DNA of 64,000 nt from contig WTFY01000010.1 of the NCBI GenBank assembly GCA_011523795.1, positions 1 through 64,000 of the forward strand, in the 5' to 3' direction. This document shows positions 21,159 through 32,328 of this stretch, in pieces (the stretch's first letter is position 1; each line of letters starts with the position of its first letter). This stretch comes from Gammaproteobacteria bacterium. Lineage in GTDB: Bacteria; Pseudomonadota; Gammaproteobacteria; UBA4575. Both the position numbers and the translations under genes were made by a program. The notes beneath the pieces were generated by a model. The model had not been told where the DNA came from. It saw only the letters and a list, made by a program, of their open reading frames with translations, and made no database searches.

Positions 21159-22211
21159 TCAGTGCGTCACGCCATTCAGCGGCAACAGGACTCGGAATTC
21201 CGTCTGGCCAGGGGCCGAGTCAAACTCGATCAGCCCCCCGTGAAGGTGTACCAGGCTCTGTGCGATTGGCAGGCCCAGCCCGGTCCCCTCCGCACTCCCA
21301 GATACCATCGGGAAAAAAATCTGCGGTTTCAATTCTTCCGCGATGCCGCAGCCGTTATCCACTACGCTGACCAGGATTACCAAGCGGTGACAGGTATCCC
21401 CGATCATGCACTGCCTCAGCACCCTGGTCTTGAGGCACACATCACCCTGGTCGCCCACTGCTCGCACAGCATTCCCCACCAAGTTCAGCATCGCCTGGAC
21501 CAGCAGGTCGCGGTCGGCACGCAACGTCGGAATACTCGGATCGTAATCCGTGCTGAAAGTCACGCTTTCCGGCACCTCGGCGACGGCCAGATGGCGTACA
21601 TGCTCCAGGACATTATGGATGTTCAGTTCCCGCTTCTGCGGGCTGACCCCGGTCCCGAACATGCCATCCACCAGCTTGCCCAGACGGTCTGCCTCACCGA
21701 TGATCACATCGGTGTAGCAGCGCAGCTCTTCCCCGGCCAGCTCCCCCGCAAGCAACTGTGCCGCACCTCGCAACCCACCCAGCGGATTCCTGATTTCATG
21801 TGCCAGCCCGCGCAGCATATTCCGGGTTGCCAGGTTTTCAGTCAGCAGATGTTCCTCGTGCGAGATCCGAATCAAGTGATCCACCCGGGTAATCTCGAGC
21901 AGGCACTCCGTTTCCCCACCGGCCGGGATCGGTGTGATAACACAGTTGATCGTGATCTCGCCTGCACCCAGGCGCTTTACACCGATTTCCCGTTCGGCCA
22001 CGGGATTCCCCGTATCGATGGAACGTCGGATGTGCGAGATAAATTCATCCCCTGCATCGAGAATGAAATTCGTCAACGGCCGCCCGAGTGCACATCGGAC
22101 CCCGGTACCCAGGAATTCCTCGCCAGCCGGGTTGAGGTAGCGTATATGCAACGCCTCGTCCACCATCAACACGGCCAGATTCAAGTGTTCTATGATCTCT
22201 TCGGATTTCAT
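21159..22211 (-). CDS. ntrB: Nitrogen regulation sensor kinase NtrB (NR(II))
   Basis: 350 aa cytoplasmic histidine kinase: N-terminal PAS (LNLAVLMVDEALHIRYLNPA), HisKA with the phosphoaccepting His in LAHEIRNPLGG, then an HATPase domain (DNGCGI, GTGLGLPIAQ). The start MKSEEI at 22211 is chosen because the 10-residue extension to 22241 is not conserved. It controls NtrC phosphorylation in response to PII and lies downstream of glnA. Confidence 0.94.
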   Translation of the reverse strand: MKSEEIIEHLNLAVLMVDEALHIRYLNPAGEEFLGTGVRCALGRPLTNFILDAGDEFISHIRRSIDTGNPVAEREIGVKRLGAGEITINCVITPIPAGGETECLLEITRVDHLIRISHEEHLLTENLATRNMLRGLAHEIRNPLGGLRGAAQLLAGELAGEELRCYTDVIIGEADRLGKLVDGMFGTGVSPQKRELNIHNVLEHVRHLAVAEVPESVTFSTDYDPSIPTLRADRDLLVQAMLNLVGNAVRAVGDQGDVCLKTRVLRQCMIGDTCHRLVILVSVVDNGCGIAEELKPQIFFPMVSGSAEGTGLGLPIAQSLVHLHGGLIEFDSAPGQTEFRVLLPLNGVTH

Positions 22212-22355
22212 GACAAGTACATGGACCGGATTTCGTTCCACACAGGTTCAGTCGCTGCAAGCATGCCGCGGGGGTCATACGACCGATGACCTAGCAGCAA
22301 CCGCTGGCATGGACTCCAGAACCCCGTGACTGCTGCAAGGATTCCTGGCAGGTCA

Positions 22356-22386
22356 CCGGAACATCCCGTGAATACGGGTGTTCCGG
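22356..22386. repeat. Strong inverted repeat between glnA and ntrB (attenuating hairpin?)
   Basis: CCGGAACATCCCGT and ACGGGTGTTCCGG pair around a 4-nt loop with one bulge. There is no T-run on either side, so it is not a classic terminator. Its position just after glnA suggests mRNA 3' processing or partial termination before ntrBC. Confidence 0.55.
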
Positions 22387-22403
22387 GCCATAAGCTGGTC
22401 GGG

Positions 22404-23813
22404 CTAACAGCTGTAGTACATCTCAAATTCGATGGGATGCGTTGCCATGCGCAACGCCGTCACTTCTTCCATCTTCAGCCCGATGTAACCATCGATCAGG
22501 TCATCCGAGAATGCACCTCCGGCCTTGAGAAACTCACGGTCGTTATCCAGGGCTTCAAGCGCCTGATCCAGGGACGCGCAGATTGTCGGGATGTTCTTTT
22601 CCTCTTCCGGAGGAAGATCATACAGATCCTTGTCGATAGGTGCTCCCGGATCGATCTGGTTCTGGATACCGTCCAGGCCTGCAAGCAGCATGGCCGCATA
22701 GGTCAGGTACGGGTTGCCGGAAGCATCAGGGAAACGCACTTCAATGCGTCTCGCCTTGGCATTGGCTTCGTGCGGAACCCGGATCGATGCCGAACGGTTG
22801 CGTGCGGAGTACGCCAGCATGACGGGGGCTTCAAAACCCGGCACCAAGCGCTTGTAGCTGTTCGTGGTGGCATTCGAGAACGCATTGATGGCGCGTGCAT
22901 GCCGGATGATCCCACCGATGTAATAAAACGCCGTCTGCGACAGGCCGCCGTACATGTCCCCTGTAAACAGGTTATCGCCTTCCTTGAACAGGGACTGGTG
23001 TACGTGCATGCCGTTGCCATTGTCGCCTACTATGGGCTTTGGCATGAAAGTCGCCGTCTTCCCGTAATTGTGAGCGACGTTGTGCACAACGTATTTCAGG
23101 ATCTGGTTCCAGTCAGCACGCACGGTAAGCGTATTGAATCGCGTGCCGATTTCGCATTGTCCTGCTGTACCCACCTCATGATGGTGAACCTCAACATCAA
23201 CGCCCATCTGCTCGAGCGTCAGGCACATTGCGGAACGCACGTCCTGCAAGGAATCAACCGGGGGCACAGGGAAATAACCGCCTTTCACACCCGGCCGGTG
23301 GCCGATGTTGCCTTCCTCGTAATCCTTGCTTGAATTCCACGCCGACTCCTCCGAGTCAATCGCATAGGCGGCCCCAGACATCTCATTGGACCAGCGAATG
23401 TCATCGAATACGAAAAACTCGGGTTCCGGACCAAAGTACGCGGTGTCGGCAATGCCAGTGGAACGCAGATAGGCTTCCGCACGCTTGGCGGCCGATCTTG
23501 GATCGCGTACATACCCTTCCATGGTAGACGGCTCGAGAATGTCACACCGCAGGTCCAGTGTCGTGTCTGTGTAAAACGGGTCGACAACCGCCGTTTCCAC
23601 ATCCGGCATCAGCACCATGTCGGATTCGTTGATGCCTTTCCAGCCCGCTATCGACGAGCCGTCAAACATCTTGCCTTTTTCAAAGAATTCCTCGCTCACA
23701 ACCGAGGCCGGCAAAGAAACATGCTGCTCCTTGCCCCGGGTATCGGTAAACCTCAGATCGACGAATTTGACACCGTGATCCTGAATCATCTTGATTACAT
23801 CGCTTGCGGACAT
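22404..23813 (-). CDS. glnA: Glutamine synthetase type I
   Basis: 469 aa dodecameric GSI. Catalytic motifs: [12 protein letters not shown], the Mg-ligand region [10 protein letters not shown], and the adenylylation tyrosine segment ([10 protein letters not shown]). It heads glnA-ntrB-ntrC on the minus strand. A sigma-54 promoter and NtrC palindromes lie upstream, indicating induction under nitrogen limitation. Confidence 0.98.
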   Translation of the reverse strand: MSASDVIKMIQDHGVKFVDLRFTDTRGKEQHVSLPASVVSEEFFEKGKMFDGSSIAGWKGINESDMVLMPDVETAVVDPFYTDTTLDLRCDILEPSTMEGYVRDPRSAAKRAEAYLRSTGIADTAYFGPEPEFFVFDDIRWSNEMSGAAYAIDSEESAWNSSKDYEEGNIGHRPGVKGGYFPVPPVDSLQDVRSAMCLTLEQMGVDVEVHHHEVGTAGQCEIGTRFNTLTVRADWNQILKYVVHNVAHNYGKTATFMPKPIVGDNGNGMHVHQSLFKEGDNLFTGDMYGGLSQTAFYYIGGIIRHARAINAFSNATTNSYKRLVPGFEAPVMLAYSARNRSASIRVPHEANAKARRIEVRFPDASGNPYLTYAAMLLAGLDGIQNQIDPGAPIDKDLYDLPPEEEKNIPTICASLDQALEALDNDREFLKAGGAFSDDLIDGYIGLKMEEVTALRMATHPIEFEMYYSC

Positions 23814-23892
23814 GGGTTACTCCTTAGCTTATGGACTTGAAATGTTGTTCTATTGATCTTGATTCGTACAGACAGACCATCCAGATTGATAC

Positions 23893-23909
23893 AAGCACAA
23901 GTTGTGCCA
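23893..23909 (-). promoter_or_regulatory. Sigma-54 promoter of glnA
   Basis: The minus strand reads TGGCACAACTTGTGCTT, with the invariant GG and GC exactly 10 nt apart (-24/-12 type). Transcription would start near 23883, about 70 nt before the glnA ATG. Confidence 0.8.
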
Positions 23910-23990
23910 AAGAATGGCATCCTGCACTCCGGCGGTGCCGGCGCGCCATTGTACGTCGTTTTACCTTCCGGGTCAGCGAAACATGCAACG

Positions 23991-24034
23991 TGATTATGCA
24001 CTATATTAGTGCATAATCACACCAATTTGGTGCA
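23991..24034. promoter_or_regulatory. Two adjacent NtrC-binding palindromes upstream of glnA
   Basis: Site 1 is a perfect palindrome with arms TGATTATGCACTA / TAGTGCATAATCA around TAT (23991-24019). Site 2 (24018-24034) centres on CACCAATTTGGTG and abuts it. Both resemble the known NtrC consensus TGCACYA-N5-TRGTGCA. They lie about 100 bp upstream of the sigma-54 promoter, as an enhancer should. Confidence 0.8.
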
Positions 24035-24174
24035 GAATGTGGCGAGGCACGTCATGCCCTTCATCGCAAGGGCTGTGCATGCAGCCGGGTTCCTGTTCCG
24101 GCTTTTCCCTTGCATGGCTCGGAATTACTGTGCCGAGCAAGTATACTCGTGCTGCGCCGCACTGTACGCAAACC

Positions 24175-25083
24175 ATGCCAGTACCCCGTACCACAACGCT
24201 TCAAGAGCTGATCTCCGGTCTGGAACAGTACTGGAGCCATCTCGGGTGCGTGCTCGAGCAGCCTTACGACATGGAAATGGGAGCAGGCTCCTTTCACCCC
24301 GGTACCTTCCTGCGTGCAATCGGGCCCGAACCCTGGCGGGGTGCCTATATCCAGCCCTGCAGGCGCCCGACCGACGGGCGGTACGGAAACAATCCGAACC
24401 GGCTGCAGCGGTACTTCCAGTTCCAGGTCGTCCTGAAACCGGCACCGGATACAATCCAGGAGCTGTACCTGCAGTCGCTCACCGAACTGGGTATCGACTC
24501 CCGGGTCCACGATATCCGGTTCGTTGAGGATGACTGGGAATCCCCCACGCTGGGAGCCTGGGGACTGGGCTGGGAAGTCTGGCTGGACGGCATGGAAGTG
24601 ACACAGTTCACCTACTTCCAGCAGGTCGGCGGGCTGGACTGCAAGCCGGTCACCGGAGAGATTACCTACGGCGTGGAACGGATCGCCATGTACCTGCAAA
24701 ACGTTTCCAGCGTGTATGACCTGGTCTGGACACGGGACCGTGACCGCACGGTCCGATACGGTGACCTGTACCGTCAGAATGAAGCCGAGCAGTCTGCATT
24801 CAATTTCGAGCATGCCGATACGGGTATCCTGTTCGACGGGTTCGAGGCCAGTGAGCAGGAGTGCAGAAAACTGGTTGATCTGGACCTCCCGGTAGCCGCC
24901 TATGACCATGTCCTCAAGTGTTCGCATGCCTTCAACCTTCTGGACGCGCGGCAAGTGATCTCTGTCACCGAGCGCCAGCAGTACATCCTGCGCATCCGCG
25001 GCCTGGCACAGGCCGTGGCCAATGCGTATTACGCCAGCCGAGAAAAGATGGGTTTCCCGCTCCTGGAACACGGTGCGCCATGA
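24175..25083 (+). CDS. glyQ: Glycyl-tRNA synthetase alpha subunit
   Basis: Catalytic subunit of the bacterial alpha2beta2 enzyme. 302 aa from the ATG at 24175 ([12 protein letters not shown]). A longer frame to 24037 runs into the NtrC enhancer and is rejected. Signatures: [21 protein letters not shown] and [19 protein letters not shown]. Its stop overlaps the glyS ATG. Confidence 0.97.
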   Translation: MPVPRTTTLQELISGLEQYWSHLGCVLEQPYDMEMGAGSFHPGTFLRAIGPEPWRGAYIQPCRRPTDGRYGNNPNRLQRYFQFQVVLKPAPDTIQELYLQSLTELGIDSRVHDIRFVEDDWESPTLGAWGLGWEVWLDGMEVTQFTYFQQVGGLDCKPVTGEITYGVERIAMYLQNVSSVYDLVWTRDRDRTVRYGDLYRQNEAEQSAFNFEHADTGILFDGFEASEQECRKLVDLDLPVAAYDHVLKCSHAFNLLDARQVISVTERQQYILRIRGLAQAVANAYYASREKMGFPLLEHGAP

Positions 25084-27152
25084 GCGAAAAAAAGGACCTG
25101 CTGGTCGAGATTGGCACCGAAGACCTGCCGGCCAGGGACCTGGCTGGCCAGGCGAACGAGTTGGGCCAATTGCTCAGCGACCAGCTCGCAGCAGCGGACC
25201 TGTCGTTCAACAAACGGCAGGAGTTCTGCACTCCGCGGCGCCTGACAGTCCTGCTGGAGGGACTGGATACCCGTCAGCCGGACCGCCGGGTCGAGCGCAA
25301 GGGGCCGGCAAAATCCATCTCGTTCGATGACAAGGGCCGCCCGACTGCTGCGGCAATCGGTTTTGCACGGTCCTGTGCGACGGATGTGGACCGCCTGCAT
25401 ATAGAGGAGGATGACGAACCCAGGCTCGTGTTTCGTGGGCAACGCCCGGGCGAGCTGACAAGGTCACTGCTGCCTGGCTTGCTGGAAAACGTACTCGGCA
25501 AGCTTTCGATACGAAAACGCATGCGCTGGAACGACACGGGGGGTGAATTCATTCGCCCGGTACGCTGGCTGCTGGTCCTGTTCGGCGCGGAAACGGTGCC
25601 CTTTCAGGCATTCGGGCTGACTGGCGACAGGATCACCTACGGCCACAGGTTTCACTGTCCGCAGGCCATTTCGCTGGAAACGCCCGCAGAATATCTCGGG
25701 GTACTGGAATCCCGGGGATTCGTGCTTGCTGATTTTGCATCACGCCAGGCCAGGATTCTCGAACAGGTGGAGGCCCTGGCCGCCAACGCCGGGGCCGTAC
25801 CGGTACTCACCCGGGAGCTGCTCGATGAAATCACCGGCCTGGTTGAGTGGCCACGGGGACTGCTGGGTGAATTCGACACCCGGTTTCTCGAAGTCCCCAA
25901 GGAAGTGCTGATCAGCACCATGCAGGACAAACAGAAATTCATACCGCTGATGAACGAAGCGGGTGAACTGCTCCCGCAATTTATCCTGATCAGCAACCTT
26001 GACAGCCGAGCACCGGAACGGGTCCGACAAGGCAACGAGAAGGTGATCGTGCCGCGCTTCGAAGATGCCCGTTTCTTCTGGCAGCGGGACCTGGGCCTCA
26101 GCCTGGAATCAAGGATCAAGAAACTCAAGGACATGGTCTACGAAAAACAGCTGGGAAGCATGTATGACAAGACCCGGCGTGTCGGCCGGCTGGCGGCAAC
26201 ACTTGCCGGGGAAGTCGGCCTTGAGCCGGAACCGTGCAGGCGAGCCGCAGAGCTGGGCAAATGCGACCTGCTGACAGAGATAGTCGGGGAGTTTCCGGAA
26301 CTCCAGGGCATCGCCGGCCGATACCTGGCCCTGCACGACGGTGAAGGAGACGAAGTGGCGACCGCCATCGAGGAACAGTACCTGCCGCGCCAAGCCGGTG
26401 ATGTGCTGCCATCAAGCCCCTGCGGGAGCATTCTCGCCATCGCCGACAGGCTGGATACCCTGGCAGGAATCTTTGCCATCGGGAAAAAACCGACAGGCCT
26501 GAAAGATCCCTATGGCCTGCGCCGCGCGGCACTGGCCGTGTTGCGGATCCTGATCGAAACCGGACTGGACACGGACCTGCATGCCAGCCTGGAGCAAGCC
26601 GTGAACCTGCTCCCGCAAGACCTGGGTCGGCAGGACGTTGCCGATGAAGTGTTCAGTTACATGAACAAACGCCTGCATGCCTACTTTGCAGGACAGGATT
26701 TCGCAGCGGATGTGATCGAATCCGTACTGGCTAACCGGCCCACCCGTCCGCACGATATTGCGGCGCGCATCAATGCCCTGAGCAGCTTTCGAAAACGGGA
26801 GGAAGCGGACAGCCTTGCCGCAGCGAACAAGCGCATCCGTAACATCCTGAAAAAGACCGGCTATACGGACACTGCCGAGGTCAGAAAAGAACTATTCCGG
26901 GAAAAGGAAGAAGGGTCCCTGCATGCGGCCATCGAGGCACTGGCCGGCGAAGTCGAAGAACTGTTTCACCAGCATGACTATGAACAGGCATTGCGTCGGC
27001 TGGCAAGCCTGCGCCAGCCAATTGATTCATTTTTTGACCATGTCATGGTCATGGATGATAATGAAACCATCAGAGCCAACCGGCTTGCAATGCTTGCAAG
27101 AATCGATGCGCTGTTCATGCACGTGGCCGATTTCTCAAGATTGCAGTCCTGA
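25080..27152 (+). CDS. glyS: Glycyl-tRNA synthetase beta subunit
   Basis: 690 aa from the ATG at 25080, which overlaps the glyQ stop (ATGA). The N-terminus [17 protein letters not shown] is canonical, followed by the HD-like region and a C-terminal anticodon-binding DALR-type domain ([19 protein letters not shown]). Longer in-frame starts inside glyQ are spurious. Confidence 0.97.
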   Translation: MSEKKDLLVEIGTEDLPARDLAGQANELGQLLSDQLAAADLSFNKRQEFCTPRRLTVLLEGLDTRQPDRRVERKGPAKSISFDDKGRPTAAAIGFARSCATDVDRLHIEEDDEPRLVFRGQRPGELTRSLLPGLLENVLGKLSIRKRMRWNDTGGEFIRPVRWLLVLFGAETVPFQAFGLTGDRITYGHRFHCPQAISLETPAEYLGVLESRGFVLADFASRQARILEQVEALAANAGAVPVLTRELLDEITGLVEWPRGLLGEFDTRFLEVPKEVLISTMQDKQKFIPLMNEAGELLPQFILISNLDSRAPERVRQGNEKVIVPRFEDARFFWQRDLGLSLESRIKKLKDMVYEKQLGSMYDKTRRVGRLAATLAGEVGLEPEPCRRAAELGKCDLLTEIVGEFPELQGIAGRYLALHDGEGDEVATAIEEQYLPRQAGDVLPSSPCGSILAIADRLDTLAGIFAIGKKPTGLKDPYGLRRAALAVLRILIETGLDTDLHASLEQAVNLLPQDLGRQDVADEVFSYMNKRLHAYFAGQDFAADVIESVLANRPTRPHDIAARINALSSFRKREEADSLAAANKRIRNILKKTGYTDTAEVRKELFREKEEGSLHAAIEALAGEVEELFHQHDYEQALRRLASLRQPIDSFFDHVMVMDDNETIRANRLAMLARIDALFMHVADFSRLQS

Positions 27153-27165
27153 CGACTGAAATACA

Positions 27166-27714
27166 ATGGCCAAAACACTGAAAATCGTTGTCATGGATCG
27201 TGACGGCGTCATCAACGAGGAATCGGATGAATTCATAAAATCCCCCGATGAATGGATACCGATCGAAGGCAGCCTGGAAGCCATTGCACGGCTTAACCAG
27301 GCGAAGGTCAAGGTGTTCATTGCCTCAAACCAGTCAGGCATCGGACGCAAGTTTCTTGATTACGAAACCCTGAACGAGATTCACCGGAAGATGCTGGTCG
27401 AGCTTGCCCAGTTCGGGGGGCATGTCAGCGGAATCTTTATCTGTCCGAACCTGAAGGGCCATTGCCGGAAACCGAACCCCGGCATGCTTGCGGACATCGA
27501 GCGGCGTTCAGGCTTGACTCTCAAGAAATCCCCCCTGATCGGCGACTCACTCCGCGATATCGAGGCAGCCATGGCCTTTGGCCTGGAGCCAATTCTGGTC
27601 CGCACCGGCAACGGCTCGGTCACTTCTCACAGCAAGCTGCTGCCGAAGAAGATGCTGGTCTTCGAGAACCTGTCCGCAGCGGTTGATTTCCTGCTTGAAC
27701 GCAGCGCTGCCTGA
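27166..27714 (+). CDS. gmhB: D-glycero-beta-D-manno-heptose 1,7-bisphosphate 7-phosphatase
   Basis: HAD-family phosphatase of LPS heptose synthesis. 182 aa. Nucleophile motif MDRDGVINEESDEFIKSPDEW; motif II SNQSGIGRK; motif III CRKPNPGM and GDSLRDIEAA. The zinc loop, usually C-x-H-x(11-13)-C-x-C, is contracted to CPNLKGHC, so one ligand is missing or zinc binding is altered. It lies 13 bp after glyS, a common arrangement. Confidence 0.92.
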   Translation: MAKTLKIVVMDRDGVINEESDEFIKSPDEWIPIEGSLEAIARLNQAKVKVFIASNQSGIGRKFLDYETLNEIHRKMLVELAQFGGHVSGIFICPNLKGHCRKPNPGMLADIERRSGLTLKKSPLIGDSLRDIEAAMAFGLEPILVRTGNGSVTSHSKLLPKKMLVFENLSAAVDFLLERSAA

Positions 27715-27818
27715 ACGGCCCTGCCACGGCCCGAACCCTCTCAAGCCACACCCCCGCAGGCCGGGCACCCGGCATGGCTGGCCGCCGGAGTACAGGTTGG
27801 CCGAAACACCCGCCGAAC

Positions 27819-28853
27819 TCACGGGCTGGGATTGGGCTGGCCGCCGTGAATCTCCTCGATTTTCTTGAGCACCTCCTCGGAAAGTTCCAAGTCAATGCTG
27901 TCGATATCCTCACCAAGCTGTTCCAGGCTGGTCGCGCCAATGATGTTCGCGGCAATGAACGGGCGGGAATTGACAAATGCCAAGGCCATGCCTGCCGGGG
28001 TGTAGCCGGATTGCCTGGCAAGCTCCGCATATGCCCGAGTCGCCTTCACCGCCTGATCGTTGCTGTAGCGGTCGAAGTAACTGAATCGTGACAGACGCGC
28101 GCCGGGTGGTGCATTTCCATCCAGGTACTTGCCCGTGAGCACGCCAAATCCCAGTGGCGAATAAGCGAGCAGCCCGATGTTTTCCCGATGCGAGATCTCA
28201 GCCAGCCCGATTTCATACGTGCGGTTCAGCAGGTTGTACGGGTTCTGTATGCTGACCACTCCCGGCCAGTCACGGACCTGTCCGACCAACCGGTATTGCA
28301 TGAGTCCCCAGGGGGTTTCATTACTGACACCGATATGCCGGATCTTGCCCTGTTGCACGGCATCCACCAGACAGCCGTACGTGTCCTCTATCGGAATGGC
28401 CGTGTCCTGCGCAAGGTGCTGATATCCCAGCTTGCCGAACAAATTGGTGTTCCGGGCCGGCCAGTGCACCTGGTAAAGGTCGATGCAGTCCGTCCGCAGG
28501 CGCCTCAGGCTTGCATCCAGTGCAGCGAGTATATGGTCCGGTGTGAGCTTCGGACCACCGCGCAGGTACGGCATCCTGCCCGGGCCGGTCACCTTGGATG
28601 CCAGAACGATCTCGTCACGCCGTCCGTGTTTTGACAGCCAGGTGCCAATGTACTGCTCCGTGCGGCCCTGCGTCTCCTCGCGTGGAGGAACCGGATACAT
28701 CTCGGCAGCATCGATGAAATTCACGCCACGGGAAAACGCATAATCCAGCTGGGCATGTGCTTCCCTTTCGGTATTCTGCTCCCCGAATGTCATGGTACCG
28801 AGGCAGATCCTGCTGACCTGGAGACCGGAATTGCCCAGTAGACCGTACTGCAT
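27819..28853 (-). CDS. NADP(H)-dependent aldo/keto reductase (Tas-like)
   Basis: 344 aa TIM-barrel AKR. The catalytic aspartate and tyrosine lie in NFIDAAEMYPVP, the lysine in VLASKVTG and the histidine in LYQVHWPARN. NADP-binding residues are near the C-terminus (NIIGATSLEQL). This matches the Tas/YghZ group. The substrate is unknown. It lies 5 bp after the FIST gene on the same strand. Confidence 0.9.
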   Translation of the reverse strand: MQYGLLGNSGLQVSRICLGTMTFGEQNTEREAHAQLDYAFSRGVNFIDAAEMYPVPPREETQGRTEQYIGTWLSKHGRRDEIVLASKVTGPGRMPYLRGGPKLTPDHILAALDASLRRLRTDCIDLYQVHWPARNTNLFGKLGYQHLAQDTAIPIEDTYGCLVDAVQQGKIRHIGVSNETPWGLMQYRLVGQVRDWPGVVSIQNPYNLLNRTYEIGLAEISHRENIGLLAYSPLGFGVLTGKYLDGNAPPGARLSRFSYFDRYSNDQAVKATRAYAELARQSGYTPAGMALAFVNSRPFIAANIIGATSLEQLGEDIDSIDLELSEEVLKKIEEIHGGQPNPSP

Positions 28854-28858
28854 CAGGT

Positions 28859-29974
28859 TCAGGTGAAAAGTGTGAGGACTCCGGTGTACCCGTATAGCCG
28901 GTTATGGAAGATTTCACCGTTTGCAAAAAAGCCAACCAGCGGAAAATCCCCAAGCGTATCGCGTATCATCCTGAGTTCCTCGGAATTCTCGCCGAACTGG
29001 TATCGTCCCCTGCCCAGGCATGTGTAGTACACCCCTCCGCGCGGCGGGCCTTGCAGCCGGGACTGCATGGTATCCAGCATGCGCTGCATGTCTACTCTTG
29101 CGCTGTTGCCATCCCGCCGGCAGGCCATGAAACGGCTGCCCTCGTACAGGTAGTCGCCCACCGCAATCACCTTTTCCTTTTCATCAATGCCGATGATGTT
29201 CCTGACCAGGTAATCGCCCGTGTCCGAATGCTCGATCGGAAGCCCGGCAAAGATGTATCCTGCTATTTTTTGCAGATCCTTGGCCAGCACTTCCCCGATG
29301 TCCTCACGAAATACGTCCAGGGCAGGACGATCGTCCAGCTCGATCAGGATATTGCGCTCGCATTTCGTGATCACGTGCTGAACGTCCAGCGGCGTACAGC
29401 CCTGCGTATGCCCCACGATCGTGGAGACCAGCGGAGAGAAGAATATGCCGGACAAGCTGCCACTGATCACTTCTCTCGCGACCTGGTGATTCTGGAAATT
29501 GGAGGAAGTCAGCCCTCCTACGAGATACGCCGCCGGGACAGACTCACTGATCCTTTCGATCAGTCGCGGAATTGCGGGATTGCTGGGGTCCCCGTGAATG
29601 ATTCCAACATGCGGCAGGTCATCCTTGCAATAGCATGAGATCTGTTCCAGCAGCTGTTCTTCATCCTGACCGGAGGCACCAATAATGGCAAAATCCTCAT
29701 CATTGATATCCGCAAGCATCACCGTCAGGGCGGCCTGGTCATAGTATTCGCAGCCCGTGCTGCATAATCCGATCCCGACTGTCCCGACCCAATCCTGAAC
29801 ACCGGTATCCTGCCTGAAGCGGCCCACGATGCTCTCCAGATCATCGCACAGGCTGTCACTGGCATATATGAAGCCCAGCCGGTACTTGCCCCGCACATCA
29901 CCGAGCTGGTGCAGGCAATCGTTTACCAGTACACGAGAGGCCTGGCCTGATGCGGTGGCAAGACGGAAAGACAC
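28859..29974 (-). CDS. FIST domain protein (FIST-N + FIST-C)
   Basis: 371 aa with the two-part FIST sensory fold. The N-terminal half has YRLGFIYASDSLCDDLESI and GTVGIGLCSTG; the C-terminal half ends FFANGEIFHNRLYGYTGVLTLF, the hallmark FIST-C ending. Family members are predicted small-ligand (possibly amino acid) sensors. It has no kinase or cyclase partner domain here. It forms a pair with the downstream aldo/keto reductase. No signal peptide. Confidence 0.85.
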   Translation of the reverse strand: MSFRLATASGQASRVLVNDCLHQLGDVRGKYRLGFIYASDSLCDDLESIVGRFRQDTGVQDWVGTVGIGLCSTGCEYYDQAALTVMLADINDEDFAIIGASGQDEEQLLEQISCYCKDDLPHVGIIHGDPSNPAIPRLIERISESVPAAYLVGGLTSSNFQNHQVAREVISGSLSGIFFSPLVSTIVGHTQGCTPLDVQHVITKCERNILIELDDRPALDVFREDIGEVLAKDLQKIAGYIFAGLPIEHSDTGDYLVRNIIGIDEKEKVIAVGDYLYEGSRFMACRRDGNSARVDMQRMLDTMQSRLQGPPRGGVYYTCLGRGRYQFGENSEELRMIRDTLGDFPLVGFFANGEIFHNRLYGYTGVLTLFT

Positions 29975-30319
29975 GGTTACTTATCCGGCTGGATATGGCA
30001 AATCCTGAATGGACGAGGGTCTCCATATCCGCATCTTCCTGACAGTGTGTACGATTGAATCACCCGGGTCCTCCTCCGCTGTCCTTTGAAACACGCACGA
30101 TTCCTCACACCCAAGAATATCGCGATCAGCAGGATCATGCGAGCCTTTCGCTCCACCTGGCAGCCTGCAGTCATGGCTGCGCAGGTCCTGCAGAACTTCA
30201 TGTGGTCCAGACTCCGGCTCGACAACAGGCAGTGAAAAGGGTAGATTCCAAGCCCGTACGTGAAACGTGCAATCTGGACATCTTTTCTTGACCGAAAACG
30301 GTTTTCTGTGATCCTTCTT
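29975..30319. other. Intergenic region without a supported gene
   Basis: Divergent gap between the FIST gene and the broken metallophosphatase. Several frames are open on the minus strand but none shows a domain, a ribosome binding site or plausible protein composition. Promoters for both flanking genes should lie here, but I see no convincing sigma-70 site. Confidence 0.5.
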
Positions 30320-32328
30320 ATGCGCGTGAACACTCATGAACCGGCACGGTGCCGGCCAGACAGGCCGGTACCGCAAGTCTGCGTGCTTACCCGTTACCTG
30401 ATTCTCGCCGCCGCTGTTGTCATGCCGGAACCGTTCGCTGCGGCAAAGGACGTGGACTATGTCGGTACGGTCGAAGTCGTGAGGGGAACCCTCCCGGCAA
30501 AGGCTGCCCGCGGTACCGTGTTCCTGGATGCAAACCGCAATGCCCGGCTGGATGAAGGTGAATCCGGTGTGGCGGATGTGGCCGTCTCAAACGGGCGGGA
30601 AGTGGTCAGCACCCGCCCGGACGGCTCCTACGAACTGCCGGCCTACCGTGACATGAATCTCTTCATTACCAAGCCGGCGGGCTACACGACACCGGTCAGC
30701 GAGGAGATGGTCCCTCAATTCCACTACATTCACAAGATCGAAGGCTCCCCCCTCTGCGCTTTGGAGGCATCGAAGCGACCGGGCCGTTACCCGAAGCCAT
30801 CAACTTTCCACTTGTCCCGGATCCTGTCGGCGACACCTTTTCCTGTCTCGTATTCGGCGATGCACAGACCTACACGCATACGGAACTGGGTTATGTGCGC
30901 GACACTGCCGGCAAGATGCTGGTCACGCGCGACAATTCCTCGACGGAATGCCTTATCTTTACAGGAGACGTGATGGGTGACGACCTTTCGCTCTACCCGC
31001 GTTTCAAGCGCATCGTCGCGGCCGGTCGGGTGCCCCTGTACTTTGCCGGAGGCAACCATGACCTGGACCTGGATGCAGAAAGTGACCGGCATTCGTTCGA
31101 CACTTTCCGCCGAGAATGGGGTCCGGAATATTATTCCTTTGATCTGGGCAGGGTGCATTTCGTTGTGCTCGACAATGTCCGCTACCCGTGCAACGGGGTC
31201 GACCCACATCCGTTCTGCTCCGCTGACCGGAATCCGGCCTACAACGGCGTAATTTCAAAACGCCAGCTGGAGTGGCTGGAAAACGACCTCGCAATGGTGC
31301 CGATGGACAAGCTCATCGTCCTGGTTGCACACATTCCGTTCGCAAGTTTCACGGACAACCTGTCGGCAAAAAACCAGACCGACAACCTGCACGCGCTGTA
31401 CCGGATTGTCGACGGACGCCCGGTACTGGGTCTCTCGGGACATACCCACACTGTCGAGCAGATCCTGCCCGGCGAGAATTTCAAGGGCTGGCAGGAACAC
31501 ACCGGTACCGGGCCGGCAAAGTTTCACCAAATCATAACCGGGGCCCTGTCCGGCAGCTGGTGGACCGGTGACCTGGATGACCAGGGCATTCCGCACGCGG
31601 TCCAGCGCATGGGTGCGCCCCGCGGCTACTACCGGGTTGATTTCGAGGGTACATCCTACACGGACACCTACAGAACTTTTCACGCGGGAGAAAACCGTCA
31701 ATTCCATGCCGGATTCAGTACACCGAGATTTCGCGACTGGGCGCAAAAGCTGCTGGACCATGCCCTCGAGTTCAGCGGTCAATGGGATCGTGAACCCGCT
31801 GTGACAATCAACGATCTCGGTGACATGCACCTGCTCACTCTCGAGGATCTTGCCGGCACGAGCTGGGTGGCGATCAATGTTTGGAACGGTTCCAGAGACA
31901 GCAGGGTGAGCGTGCATGTCGGCGACCGGGAAATAAAGGCCGTACGGACTCAGCCGGGAAGGGGTGAAGACAAGTACAAGGGAGTCAACTATACGGACCC
32001 GGTGGTCCTTGCCAGGCAATCCACCATCGGGCGACTGGCCTATCGTTCCGTCACCGGGGGTGACCGTACAGCAGGCTTCACGACCTGGCAGGGGGTCCCC
32101 TGGAAAGGCCAGCATCCCGGACCCCTGCAACGCTGGATGCTCACGGAGTATTCCTCGCACCTGTGGCGTGCGGACCTGCCGTCCGAGCTGCCAACGGGCA
32201 TGCACACGATAACCGTGTCCGTCACGGACCGTTACGGGCGCACATACGAAGACAGCCAGATAATTGAAGTGGTAGAGAAATTGCCCGAACCCGGCTGGCA
32301 GAAGGACCTATGGCATCACAATCCTTGA
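30320..32328 (+). pseudogene. Secreted calcineurin-like metallophosphoesterase, interrupted by a frameshift
   Basis: The N-terminal part (frame of 30320) has a signal-like segment (LILAAAVVMPEPFAAA) and a MetallophosN-type beta domain ending HKIEGSP. The C-terminal part (another frame, open to 32328) continues as PLRFGGIEATGPLPEA. It then gives the phosphatase core: FGDAQ, GDVMGDDLSLY, GGNHDLD, HIPF and SGHTHTVEQ metal-ligand motifs, and a MetallophosC-like tail. The frames join at a run of six C (30747-30752), consistent with one missing base. It is a true pseudogene, a homopolymer sequencing error or, less likely, a programmed -1 shift. The start is uncertain (30260-30390). Confidence 0.8.

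Noticed and set aside
24037-24174. Longer GlyQ start
   Set aside because: The extension overlaps the NtrC enhancer of glnA and is not part of the conserved protein.
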